From NCBI RefSeq assembly GCF_023221595.1, contig NZ_CP096568.1:1-64000 (forward strand): DNA of 64,000 bases, written 5' to 3'. The translations under genes and the position numbers were made by a program. Positions 44,746 to 53,816 of the stretch are shown here, piece after piece. The notes under the pieces were generated by a model that was not told where the DNA came from, searched no databases, and worked only from the letters and a program-made list of their open reading frames with translations. The stretch comes from Rhodococcus qingshengii JCM 15477. GTDB lineage: Bacteria > Actinomycetota > Actinomycetes > Mycobacteriales > Mycobacteriaceae. Position 1 is the stretch's first letter. Each line of letters starts with the position of its first letter.

Positions 44746-46286
44746 GCATCGACGTGAACTACGCCACCACCCGAGCCGACGCAGCCACCTCGGTGGCCTT
44801 CGAGAGTGCACTCGAGAGCGCACGCAACCACAACAGTGGTCCGCTTGCCCACCTGATCGACGGTCAGCAGATCGAAACGGGCGAAGTCTTCGTGCGAGTG
44901 AACCCGGCGCACCCCGGCGAAGTGGTGACCGAGGCGCATGCGGCCGACAGCGCACTCGTCGCCGCCGCTGTGAGCGCAGCAAAACGAGCGCAACGACAGT
45001 GGCGACGGACGTCGACGGTTGCACGCGCGCAGGCTCTGCGTTCCGCGCAGGCCGAGTTCCAGGATCGTCTGGTCGAGATCGCCGGCATCTTGTCCGCCGA
45101 AACCGGCAAGTCGCGACTGGAAGCACTTGGCGAAGCCAAGGAGGTCGTCGATCTCGTCGACACCTACACGACACAGTTCGAAGAATCCGGTGACTTCCGC
45201 AAACGGATGAACACCGCCGATCCCAACGAAGAGAACACCGACCTGCTCCGCCCGTACGGCGTCTTCGCGGTCATCGGACCGTTCAATTTTCCGGCGGCCC
45301 TCAACGTGGGCATGGCGACTGCCGCGCTGCTGATGGGCAATGCAATTGTGATGAAGCCTTCGGACAAGGCACCCCGCTCGGGAGCCACCGTCACCGAGAT
45401 CCTCGCTCGCCATCTTCCGGTCGGTGTGGTCAATCTGATTCACGGTGGTGCCGCTACCGGAAAGGCGCTGACCGACGCATCGGTCGATGGCATCGCATTC
45501 ACCGGATCGGCCGAAATCGGTTGGAACATGGTCCGCTCGCTCGGTGACGGAGCGTTCGGCCGGCCGGTACTGGCCGAGATGGGTGGCAAGAACGTCACGG
45601 TGGTCTCGCGCCACGCTGACCTCGATGCAGCTGCTGAAGGTGTGGCTCGATCTGCTTACGGACTGTCGGGGCAGAAGTGCTCCGCATGCTCACGTGTAGT
45701 GGTCGAGGCCGACGTCCACGACGAGTTCGTCACTAAATTGGTCGAACGAGTCAACGCGTTGCGCGTGTCCGATCCAGAGGATGCCGATGCCTTCATGGGG
45801 CCGGTCATCGACGCCAATGCCGTGGCCCGGTTCGAAGAGGCGGTGGCCGGCGCGCGGGCGGCCGGCGCCCGCATCGAAGCGGGCGGCGATCGGCCCGACC
45901 GGGAGGGGTATTTCGTCAACCCGACCGTGATCTCTGGCCTGCCCATCGGCCACGACCTGACCCGCCGTGAACTGTTCCTCCCGTTCGTCACTGTTAGCCG
46001 GGTCGACTCGTTCGACGACGCTATCGACGAGGCGAACGCGGTCGACTACGGACTCGCCGCCGGCGTGTTCAGCGCCGACAACACCGAAGTCGAGGAATTC
46101 CTCGACCGCATCGAAGCGGGTGTGCTTTACGTGAACCGCCGCAGTGGCGCCACCACCGGTGCGTGGCCGGGCATTCAGTCGTTCTGCGGATGGAAGTCCA
46201 GCGGCTCGTCCGGCAAGGGTGGTCTCGGCCCCTGGTACCTGCAGGGATTCGCTCGTGAACAGAGCCGCACCCTCCCCATCGCCTGA
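44742..46286 (+). CDS. NAD(P)-aldehyde dehydrogenase, RocA/P5C dehydrogenase-like
   Basis: 514-aa enzyme. The catalytic Cys lies in GLSGQKCSACSRVVVE and the Glu in LAEMGGKNVTVV, both in the wording typical of the 1-pyrroline-5-carboxylate dehydrogenase (RocA/PutA) branch; also VIGPFNFPAALNVGM and FTGSAEIGWN. GTG 44742 after AAGGAG. If truly P5C dehydrogenase-like it would give glutamate, which the glutamate dehydrogenase of the same cluster could deaminate. Other semialdehydes remain possible. Confidence 0.88.
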   Translation: MSIDVNYATTRADAATSVAFESALESARNHNSGPLAHLIDGQQIETGEVFVRVNPAHPGEVVTEAHAADSALVAAAVSAAKRAQRQWRRTSTVARAQALRSAQAEFQDRLVEIAGILSAETGKSRLEALGEAKEVVDLVDTYTTQFEESGDFRKRMNTADPNEENTDLLRPYGVFAVIGPFNFPAALNVGMATAALLMGNAIVMKPSDKAPRSGATVTEILARHLPVGVVNLIHGGAATGKALTDASVDGIAFTGSAEIGWNMVRSLGDGAFGRPVLAEMGGKNVTVVSRHADLDAAAEGVARSAYGLSGQKCSACSRVVVEADVHDEFVTKLVERVNALRVSDPEDADAFMGPVIDANAVARFEEAVAGARAAGARIEAGGDRPDREGYFVNPTVISGLPIGHDLTRRELFLPFVTVSRVDSFDDAIDEANAVDYGLAAGVFSADNTEVEEFLDRIEAGVLYVNRRSGATTGAWPGIQSFCGWKSSGSSGKGGLGPWYLQGFAREQSRTLPIA

Positions 46287-46348
46287 GTCGTCCCAGTAGA
46301 TCCCTCCTTCGTAAGAGTCACCAACAATCACATTTCAAGGAGAAAGCA

Positions 46349-47086
46349 ATGACGTTGAACAAAATTGCCGAGCAGCTGGTCGATGCCAAGGGCGGGTACG
46401 CGGGCATCGTCAAGCAAGGACAGATCATTCGACTCACCGACGTCGAAGGCAAGCAGGTCATCGACTTCGTCGTCTTCAACAACGACGATCGTCGTGAGAA
46501 GCTGTCCGCCAGCTACTCGCGCTCTCGCTACTTCGTCGAACCCGGCTCGGAATACTTGCCGCGCAACACCGTCGGCGAGGGGGACTGGCTGATGTCGACA
46601 TCGTGCCGTCCCCTGATGACGATCATCAAGGAGTCGGCGGACCGGAAAGGCGTGCACGATCTGCACCACCGTATGTGCAACCGCTTCATGATGAACAACA
46701 TGAGCGGAGTCGACGAAGACGGCTGCCACGAGATCATCGGCAAGGCTATCGCTCCGTTCGACGTCACCTACGCCGAGATTCCCGACCCGATCAACGTCTT
46801 CATGAACTACCCGTACGACCTCGAGCGGGACGGGTTCTTCATCAACGAGCCGATCACCAAAGCCGGTGACTACATCGAGTTCCGCGCGGAGATGGACGTG
46901 CTCGTCGCACTCGCCAACTGCCCGGAGGACTCGTCGACCGCGTGCAACGGGGGGCACTGCACGCCGATCAAGGTCGAAATCTTCGAAGACACCGATGCCG
47001 AGCAGTTCCCGGTGCTTGATCACTACGAGTGGCTTCATCAGGAACTGGGCAAGCGTGGCCGCCAGGTCGTCAAGACCGGGCTCTGA
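46349..47086 (+). CDS. DUF1989 (urea carboxylase-associated) family protein
   Basis: 245-aa protein, longer than the 212-aa homologue at 15522. Family positions: DVEGKQVIDFVVFNNDDRRE, HDLHHRMCNRFMMN (Cys/His), NVFMNYPYD, ITKAGDYIEFRAEMDVLVAL, CPEDSSTACNGGHCTPIKVE. AAGGAGA precedes the ATG by 7 nt. DUF1989 enzymes known so far remove ammonia from carboxyguanidine; here a deiminase or amide-cleaving role on a guanidino/ureido intermediate is plausible. An 11-bp hairpin follows the gene. Confidence 0.85.
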   Translation: MTLNKIAEQLVDAKGGYAGIVKQGQIIRLTDVEGKQVIDFVVFNNDDRREKLSASYSRSRYFVEPGSEYLPRNTVGEGDWLMSTSCRPLMTIIKESADRKGVHDLHHRMCNRFMMNNMSGVDEDGCHEIIGKAIAPFDVTYAEIPDPINVFMNYPYDLERDGFFINEPITKAGDYIEFRAEMDVLVALANCPEDSSTACNGGHCTPIKVEIFEDTDAEQFPVLDHYEWLHQELGKRGRQVVKTGL

Positions 47087-47103
47087 CACGGGCAACACGC
47101 TCT

Positions 47104-47135
47104 GCGGGCCCGCCGACCAGAGATGGCGGGCCCGC
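47104..47135 (+). terminator. 11-bp hairpin, internal attenuator
   Basis: GCGGGCCCGCC (47104-47114) pairs perfectly with GGCGGGCCCGC (47125-47135), 10-nt loop, between the DUF1989 and amidohydrolase genes. It covers the alternative ATG at 47123, supporting the downstream start at 47174. Confidence 0.7.
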
Positions 47136-47173
47136 TGCATTCGCTTGAACGACGACAAGACTGGATACCGAAC

Positions 47174-47932
47174 ATGATCACTACTCGCGCGAACGCCCCC
47201 CGACCGGCGAACACGCCCGACCAGGCTGCAAGTATCGCTCGCATCACGCCGAAACTGTCCGTTGACAAGACTGCACTGATTCTCATCGACTTCCAGAACG
47301 AGTGGTTCCACGAAGCCGGCGCCTATGCTCGCACCGGTTTCGATATCAGCCACATGACTCGAACGGTGGAACCCACCGTCAAGCTCGTGAACTTCTGCCA
47401 CGAGCAGGGCATACCGGTTGTATGCCTGACCTACGTGTGCCGTGGCCGCGTCGATGGAGGGCCGGTGTTCGACAAGAGGCCCGCACTCCGTGACGACGGC
47501 GGAAAAGGACTACGCGAGAACACTTTCGGGGTCGAGGTCATCCCGGAGTTGCCGTTGTCGGCTGAGAAGTACGGTGACTGGTTCATCGCTCGAAAGCGCA
47601 TGAGCGGCTTTTACCAGACCGGGCTCGAACAGCTCCTGCGTGACCTCGACCGTGACACAGTGCTTATCACCGGTGTCGCCACCGGCTCGTGCTGTGAGTC
47701 GACCGCGCGCGATGCCAACTTCCGGAACTTCAACGCTGTCATGGTGCACGACTGCCTGGGCACGATCGGAGGCACGACGCTGCATCCGATCACCAAGGAG
47801 GAGCACTACGTCAGCGCCGAAGAGATGCATTTCGCGTCGCTCCGAAATTGCCAGATGATCGTGTGCGACGTGCTCGGCAGCGAGGAAATCATGTCCGAGC
47901 TCAGCGACACGTCGGTCGGCAAGACTGCCTGA
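47174..47932 (+). CDS. Isochorismatase-fold cysteine amidohydrolase (N-carbamoylsarcosine amidase-like)
   Basis: 252-aa hydrolase. Catalytic Asp in LILIDFQNEW, Lys in FIARKRMSGFYQTGLEQLL, and Cys in ITGVATGSCCESTARDA. Members include N-carbamoylsarcosine amidase, ureidoacrylate amidase and biuret amidase: hydrolysis of N-carbamoyl or amide groups to ammonia and CO2. ATG 47174 is chosen since the upstream ATG lies within a hairpin. Context (DUF1989, creatininase-like, ureohydrolase) favours an N-carbamoyl substrate. Confidence 0.88.
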   Translation: MITTRANAPRPANTPDQAASIARITPKLSVDKTALILIDFQNEWFHEAGAYARTGFDISHMTRTVEPTVKLVNFCHEQGIPVVCLTYVCRGRVDGGPVFDKRPALRDDGGKGLRENTFGVEVIPELPLSAEKYGDWFIARKRMSGFYQTGLEQLLRDLDRDTVLITGVATGSCCESTARDANFRNFNAVMVHDCLGTIGGTTLHPITKEEHYVSAEEMHFASLRNCQMIVCDVLGSEEIMSELSDTSVGKTA

Positions 47933-47958
47933 CGGCCTCACCCGAACCTCGACCCCCG

Positions 47959-48002
47959 CGGGACCGCATTCGTCGAGCGAGCGGCTGTCGAATGTGGTCC
48001 CG
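47959..48002 (+). terminator. 14-bp hairpin before the aminotransferase gene
   Basis: Arms 47959-47972 and 47989-48002 (CGGGACCGCATTCG / CGAATGTGGTCCCG) pair except one G-T wobble, loop 16 nt. Probable partial terminator separating operon segments. Confidence 0.6.
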
Positions 48003-48073
48003 ATCGTGCAGCGGCACACCTGCCCTCAGCACGTCTCAACGCTCGAAACACACTCCCATGAAGGGGCCCGGAA

Positions 48074-49249
48074 ATGCCAGATACCGACGACCATCAGCTA
48101 TACCAGCGTGCAGTCGCAGTCATGCCCGGTGGCAGTACCCGCTCCACCCTGTTCGTTGCACCGCATCCCCCCTACGCGGTGAGCGGCAAGGGCGCCGAGA
48201 TCACCGATGTCAACGGCCACGTCGTGATCGACTGCAACAACAACTACACCTCGCTTATCCACGGCCACGCCGACCCGGAGATACTCCAGATCGTTAGCGA
48301 GGTAGCTGCCGAAGGGACCGCGTTCGGCCTACCGACCCGCTACGAAGTCGAGATGGCCGAAACACTGCGTGCTCGGACCGACGGTATCGAGCAGTGGCGT
48401 TTCTGCAACTCAGGCACCGAGGCAGTCATGATGTTGATTCGGGCGGCTCGCGCATACACCGGCCGCGACGTGATCGTGCGCTTTGCCGGCAGCTATCACG
48501 GCACCTACGATGCCGTCGTCTCCCCCCAGGCGCAGGGCGTCCCGGCTGCGGTGTCCGAGACAATCGTCGAAGTCCCACAGGGCGACATCGACGCCGTCGA
48601 ACAAGCATTGATCCACCACCGCGGACGAGTGGCCGCGGTGCTGATCGACCTCATGCCCAACCGGGCCGGCCTCGTGCCGGCACGCGTCGACGACGTCGCC
48701 AGATTGGCCGACTTGACCCGCGAACACGGTGCGCTCCTCGCCGTCGACGAAGTCATCACCTTCCGACTCGAGCACGGTGGTCTGCATACCCGCTACGGAC
48801 TGAACCCGGACCTGATCTCACTGGGCAAAGTGATCGGCGGCGGGTTCGCGGTCGGAGCAATCGGCGGCCGCGCAGAAATTCTGTCGTCGTTCAGCCCCCT
48901 GAGCGACGGAGCCGTTGCCTGGGGAGGCACGTTCAGTGCCAATCCGGTGACCATGGCAGCCGGATTGGCTGCACTGCGCCGATTCTCGCCCTCGGCCGTG
49001 CGCGAACTCAACGACCGTGGCGAGGCTCTACGTACGCGGCTGCGGGACAACGGAGTTGACGCCAATGGTAGCGGTTCGCTCATACGGCTGATCGACGACA
49101 ATCCACGCGCACTGTGGTGGAAATTGTACGAAGCAGGTGTACTCACGGGCACGAACGGACTCCTGGCGCTGTCCACCGCCATGACCGACGAACACCTCGA
49201 CGCCATCGGCGACGCGGTCATCACGGTCCGCAACCAGATGTCGGACTGA
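48074..49249 (+). CDS. Class III aminotransferase, glutamate-1-semialdehyde aminomutase-like
   Basis: 391-aa PLP enzyme: VMPGGSTRSTLFVAPHPPYA near the start, FCNSGTEAVMMLIRAARAYT GRD, Asp in LLAVDEVITFRLEHGG and the PLP lysine in LISLGKVIGGGFAVGAIGGR. It is shorter than HemL (about 430 aa) and out of heme context, so a catabolic omega- or alpha-aminotransferase is more likely. ATG 48074 follows GGGGCCCGGAA. It could move the amino group of the substrate to 2-oxoglutarate, with the next gene regenerating 2-oxoglutarate. Confidence 0.88.
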   Translation: MPDTDDHQLYQRAVAVMPGGSTRSTLFVAPHPPYAVSGKGAEITDVNGHVVIDCNNNYTSLIHGHADPEILQIVSEVAAEGTAFGLPTRYEVEMAETLRARTDGIEQWRFCNSGTEAVMMLIRAARAYTGRDVIVRFAGSYHGTYDAVVSPQAQGVPAAVSETIVEVPQGDIDAVEQALIHHRGRVAAVLIDLMPNRAGLVPARVDDVARLADLTREHGALLAVDEVITFRLEHGGLHTRYGLNPDLISLGKVIGGGFAVGAIGGRAEILSSFSPLSDGAVAWGGTFSANPVTMAAGLAALRRFSPSAVRELNDRGEALRTRLRDNGVDANGSGSLIRLIDDNPRALWWKLYEAGVLTGTNGLLALSTAMTDEHLDAIGDAVITVRNQMSD

Positions 49250-49291
49250 CCCGACCACGCGAACATCCAACGGTTTCTGAAAGGCGAATCG

Positions 49292-52200
49292 ATGCACAGC
49301 GCTTCCGTGCCGGACCAACTACCAGAAGGTTTCGTCGCGGACGAATCTCCTTCCGAAGAATTGATCGTCCTCTCCGATCTCGGCGAACGCCTCAGCGCTC
49401 TCCGGCAGGGAGGAGCCGAGCTCTTCTTTCGCCGACGTGGTGACAACCTCGAGCTGGTAACACTGACCGCGACGTCACCGCCGCCCACATTGGGGCAGGT
49501 TCTCCCGATGCTCCAGTGCCTGGATCTGCAGATCGTCGACCGCCGCAGCCAGGCGCTGGTCCGTGGCGACGGTTTGCAATGTCATGTCGTGGCGGTCGGG
49601 TTGGTCAGTACCGGCCGCCTACCCGCTGCGACGTCGCAGCAGCGGGTACGTATGGACGACGCCCTGCACGCGATGTGGCGCCGGGACACCGATGTCGATG
49701 ACTTCAACAAACTTGTGACACACGCTGAACTTACCTGGAAAGACGTCGCTGTGCTGCGGACATACGCGCGCTATCTACGTCAGCTCGGACAACCCTTCAG
49801 CGCACGTTTCGCGTCCTCCGTCTTGGTCGAACACGCCGATATCGCTACCGCATTGGTAGATCTGTTCCGCTCGCAGGTGGTCGGGGCGACGGCGACCGAC
49901 GGCGCCTCGGCACGACGTGAGTACATCACACAGGCCATTCAGGCGGTCCCGCAACTCGACGCCGACCGATTTCTTCGCGCATTACTCGCCGTCGTGTCGG
50001 CCACGACGCGCACGAATGCCGCGGACCCCCTCGTTCCGTCGAGGGATCACCCACTCGCGCTGAAGATCGCACCGCAATCGGTACCGTTTGCACCCGTGCC
50101 TCGCCCACTGTTCGAGATCTATGTTCTGTCACCGGATGTCGAAGGAGTGCACCTGCGGTTCGGGCGCATCGCGCGCGGGGGGCTGCGCTGGTCCGACCGG
50201 TCCGAAGATCTCAGAACCGAAATTCTCGGGCTCGCAACCACGCAGCAAGCCAAGAATGCCGTCATCGTCCCGGTCGGCGCAAAGGGCGGATTCGTTCTGC
50301 GCCGCCCACCCCAAGACAGTCAAGCACGTTCTGCCGCAGCCAAACACGGTTACGAAACATTTGTTTCCGCACTGCTCGATGTCACCGACAACGCTGAGAA
50401 ATCCGCTCTCAACACTCCGGCCGGCGACACCGCGACAGAGGACGGACAAGACTCCTATCTTGTGGTAGCTGCGGACAAGGGCACCGCCACCTTCGCGGAC
50501 ACCGCCAACGACATTGCGTGCGCACGTGGATTCTGGCTCGGCGACGCGTTCGCCAGCGGTGGACGGGCCGGGTACGACCACAAAGAAATGGGCATCACCG
50601 CTCGCGGCGCCTGGATCAGTGCCCAACGCCACCTCAACGAGATCGGAATCGACCCCGACCGAGCACCATTCACCGCTGTCGGTGTGGGCGACATGAGCGG
50701 CGACGTCTTCGGCAACGGCATGCAGCGGTCCAGGTCCATCCGGCTGATCGCAGCCTTCGACCACCGAGACATCTTCCTCGACCCCGACCCCGACCCCGAC
50801 GCGTCTTATCGAGAACGACAGCGACTCTTCGATACCGCCGGATCGAGCTGGCAGGACTACGACCGCACTCGAATCAGCCGCGGCGGCGGGGTATGGTCAC
50901 GCACCACCAAGACCATCGAGCTTTCCGCCGAAATTCGCCGCGCCCTGGGCCTAGCGACCGAGGCGACGTCCCTCACCGCAGACGAGCTGATTCAGGCAAT
51001 TCTCCGCGCCCCCGTCGACATGGTGTGGAACGGCGGGATCGGCACGTACGTGAAGGCGTCCTTCGAATCCCATCTGTCCGTCGGCGACAAGTCCACCGAT
51101 ACGGTGCGAATCGATGCAGATCAACTGCGGGCAAAGGTAGTCGTCGAAGGCGGCAATCTCGGGCTGACACAGGCAGCTCGAATTCAGTACGCCCGCAACG
51201 GAGGGCGAGTCAATACCGATGCTCTGGACAACTCTGCCGGAGTCGACTGCTCGGACCACGAGGTGAACATCAAGATCGCATTGTCGTCCTTGTCCGCCTC
51301 CGGGACGCTCGACTTGGCAGATCGCGATGCGCTCTTGCACGACCTCGAACCCGATGTCGCTCGTAAGGTGCTGGCCAACAATTTCGATCACAACGAGACA
51401 CTGGGAGTAAGCCGTCGAAACGCTGTGGAATTGAACGATGTCCACGCCAGACAGGTTGCGATCCTGCATGATCTCGGTGACCTCGACCGCACAATGACAG
51501 GTCTACCGTCGGCCGAGGAATTCGACGCGATGACGCGCGCCGAACGGGGCCTACTCTCCCCCGATTTGGCGGTGCTGATGGCACATACGAAGTTGTCCCT
51601 CAAGCGGGACCTGGTAGCAGAACCCGCCCTCGACGAGCCGGAATTTGGCGAGTACTTCGTCAACTACTTTCCCCATCGCCTCCGCTCGGCGGTCGCGACA
51701 CACGGGCGAGCGCACCCGCTACGCCGCGAAATCGCCGCTACCGAGATAATCAATCACGTTGTTGCTGTCGCGGGATTCTCCTTCGTGCACCGACTTCGCG
51801 AGCAAACCGGTGCGAGCACGCTCGATTGCGTGCGGGCCCTGCGCATCGTCTCGGAACTGTTCGGCATCGACGACATCAAGCACATACTGGACACCTCGTG
51901 CATGCACGTCGACGTCGCAGACAATGTTCGATTGATCATCCGCCTGCTTCTCGACCGTTGCGCAGCGGTATTGATCAGTCGGCGACGACTGGACTTCAGT
52001 CTGGAAACGACCCGGCTCAAGCCGATTCTGCAACAGATCGGCACGCTGGTCACGGACGAGTCAACCGAACCGGACCGCATTCTCCCTGACCCACTACGGA
52101 CGCTGCTTTGCGACGATGGCGACTCGAACGCAAACCGGATCGCGGACTGGATCCGGTTCGCGCGGTTGGGTCCGGAACTGTTGAATGTCGCTTATCTGGC

Positions 52201-52597
52201 GACGACGACGCAATGCAATGCGTCCGAGATAGCCACGGTGTTCTTCGATATCCATCGCCGCCTGCGCATTGCGGAACTGGGGGATGCCGTCAACCGAATC
52301 AGGATGACCGGATCGCGCTCGCATTTCCTTGCGCGACTTGCGATCGGATTCGAGATAGCAGAAGCCCCGGTCGCGGTGACAGAGTCGCTGCTGATCGCCG
52401 GCCACAGTTCCGCTCCGCTGTTCGATGGAGATCTCGGTACCTCGCACCGATTGCAATTGAAGGAGATCGACAGCGTGACCGCCGCCGTCATCAGTGCGGC
52501 AGAACCCGACATTGACGACCTTCTCGTGCTGATGCACAGGTTGAAGGGTCTGGCCAATCTCGCTGCTGCGATCGGATCCGTGGCAGCGGACACATGA
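49292..52597 (+). CDS. Large NAD-dependent glutamate dehydrogenase
   Basis: 1101-aa enzyme converting glutamate to 2-oxoglutarate and ammonia. The substrate-binding block HLRFGRIARGGLRWSDRSED, TEILGLATTQQAKNAVIVPV GAKGGFVLR (catalytic Lys) and VGVGDMSGDVFGNGM, then NAD domain WNGGIGTYVKA and VVEGGNLGLTQAARI, are characteristic of the large GDH class (GDH180/GDH115). It lacks the long N-terminal ACT regions of the about 1600-aa mycobacterial enzyme, so it is a short-form paralogue dedicated to this cluster. ATG 49292 after GAAAGG; 42 bp after the aminotransferase. Confidence 0.9.
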   Translation: MHSASVPDQLPEGFVADESPSEELIVLSDLGERLSALRQGGAELFFRRRGDNLELVTLTATSPPPTLGQVLPMLQCLDLQIVDRRSQALVRGDGLQCHVVAVGLVSTGRLPAATSQQRVRMDDALHAMWRRDTDVDDFNKLVTHAELTWKDVAVLRTYARYLRQLGQPFSARFASSVLVEHADIATALVDLFRSQVVGATATDGASARREYITQAIQAVPQLDADRFLRALLAVVSATTRTNAADPLVPSRDHPLALKIAPQSVPFAPVPRPLFEIYVLSPDVEGVHLRFGRIARGGLRWSDRSEDLRTEILGLATTQQAKNAVIVPVGAKGGFVLRRPPQDSQARSAAAKHGYETFVSALLDVTDNAEKSALNTPAGDTATEDGQDSYLVVAADKGTATFADTANDIACARGFWLGDAFASGGRAGYDHKEMGITARGAWISAQRHLNEIGIDPDRAPFTAVGVGDMSGDVFGNGMQRSRSIRLIAAFDHRDIFLDPDPDPDASYRERQRLFDTAGSSWQDYDRTRISRGGGVWSRTTKTIELSAEIRRALGLATEATSLTADELIQAILRAPVDMVWNGGIGTYVKASFESHLSVGDKSTDTVRIDADQLRAKVVVEGGNLGLTQAARIQYARNGGRVNTDALDNSAGVDCSDHEVNIKIALSSLSASGTLDLADRDALLHDLEPDVARKVLANNFDHNETLGVSRRNAVELNDVHARQVAILHDLGDLDRTMTGLPSAEEFDAMTRAERGLLSPDLAVLMAHTKLSLKRDLVAEPALDEPEFGEYFVNYFPHRLRSAVATHGRAHPLRREIAATEIINHVVAVAGFSFVHRLREQTGASTLDCVRALRIVSELFGIDDIKHILDTSCMHVDVADNVRLIIRLLLDRCAAVLISRRRLDFSLETTRLKPILQQIGTLVTDESTEPDRILPDPLRTLLCDDGDSNANRIADWIRFARLGPELLNVAYLATTTQCNASEIATVFFDIHRRLRIAELGDAVNRIRMTGSRSHFLARLAIGFEIAEAPVAVTESLLIAGHSSAPLFDGDLGTSHRLQLKEIDSVTAAVISAAEPDIDDLLVLMHRLKGLANLAAAIGSVAADT

Positions 52598-53055
52598 GGG
52601 CTGCCGCCGGGCGCACAATGATGCGCTGACACAGCTGGTGGCCGCACAGCACTTCGGCCTCACGCCCGGTGGCGCTCGGCCGAGGCGCCACTGCCTGCTA
52701 TTCATCAGCACCTCGGCGATGCGTCGAACGCCACGACGATCACCAATTCCTGGCTGTAAATAGTCGTGGCGTGCACACGGCATCAGACGCCCTCGGAGCA
52801 GCTCACGACAGGCTTTGATTTGCGCGGGTGATGGTTCGTTTGATGACGCTGATCATGCCCGGATGCCTTTCCGATGGGCGACGCCGTTGTCGCCCATCGG
52901 CCTGCAAAGAGCACTTCGAGGCAGGCTTGTAATGGGCCATGCTCTCGCGGCAACGGGGACGGGCAGACTCGCTGGCCCGTGAGGAGCTAGGCGTCAGGCG
53001 GATCTCGGGTCGGCCGTCCGAGTTCTGTCACGAAGGGACCATCGACCTGCGTGTC
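52598..53055. other. Convergent intergenic region
   Basis: Between the GDH and SDR stops. No gene supported; contains the terminator at 52871-52900. Confidence 0.5.
52871..52900. terminator. Perfect 12-bp hairpin, bidirectional terminator
   Basis: CCGATGGGCGAC (52871-52882) and GTCGCCCATCGG (52889-52900) around gccgtt. Lies between convergent operons. Confidence 0.75.
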
Positions 53056-53808
53056 CTAACGGCCCCGCAACCGCCCGCCACTGACGTTGTGAATGGCCCC
53101 GCTGACCCAGTCTCCCGTCGAATCGAGAAGATAGCGCACCGAGTCGACGAGTGGTTGTGTACCACCGAACCCCAGAGGGTGCTCCGCAAGATAGACCGGG
53201 ACGTCTTCGGGATCCATCGGCGTGCCGGTGTTGCCCGTCGGGCCGGGCATGAGGCAGTTCACCAAGATCCCGGATTCTTCCAGCTGACTGGCCAGTCCCA
53301 CGGTAAGCCCGACAAGTCCAGCCTTGGCTGCCAGGTATGCCGGCGATATCGTTCGTCCACCGATGTATATCGACGACGAACTCATGAAGATGATCCGGCC
53401 ATATCCACGGGCCTTCATATTCGGTAGGACGGCTTGCGTGCACCACCACTGCCCGGACAAATCTGTGTCAATGAGGGTGTTCCAGTGCGTGGCGTCGATA
53501 TCAGAGGCGAGTCCGGGCTGAGCATCGAGGCCGCCGTTGTTTATCAGAGCGTGAATGTTCCCGTGCCGCTGTAGGACTGTTTCCACCATCGAATTGACCG
53601 AGTCACGATCGGCGAGATCAACGAAGTGCGCCGTGGCATCTCCCCCAGCATGACGGATGTCGGCGGCGACGGACTCAGCGAGATCGAGGTCGATATCAAC
53701 CAACGCAACCGTCGCACCCTGCGCAGCGAGGCCGCGACCGATGGCCTCGCCGATTCCCTGTGCACCACCTGTCACGAGGGCAACACCATCAAATGTGCAG
53801 GTCATCAT
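53056..53808 (-). CDS. SDR-family oxidoreductase
   Basis: 250-aa short-chain dehydrogenase: cofactor motif VTGGAQGIGEAIG near residue 12, ALVDIDL (Asp favouring NAD), NNG, catalytic Ser in SSSSIYIGGR, Tyr/Lys in PAYLAAKAGLVG. Two tandem ATG codons (53808 and 53805) follow the upstream SDR stop by 8 bp; the frame extending further up overlaps that gene and is not used. Probably oxidises an alcohol or dihydrodiol; substrate unknown. Confidence 0.87.
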   Translation of the reverse strand: MMTCTFDGVALVTGGAQGIGEAIGRGLAAQGATVALVDIDLDLAESVAADIRHAGGDATAHFVDLADRDSVNSMVETVLQRHGNIHALINNGGLDAQPGLASDIDATHWNTLIDTDLSGQWWCTQAVLPNMKARGYGRIIFMSSSSIYIGGRTISPAYLAAKAGLVGLTVGLASQLEESGILVNCLMPGPTGNTGTPMDPEDVPVYLAEHPLGFGGTQPLVDSVRYLLDSTGDWVSGAIHNVSGGRLRGR

Positions 53809-53816
53809 CGTCCCCG

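Noticed and set aside
44119..47401. Long minus-strand frames opposite the oxidoreductase, ALDH and DUF1989 genes
   Set aside because: Antisense shadows typical of GC-rich coding DNA; the plus-strand products have clear catalytic motifs.
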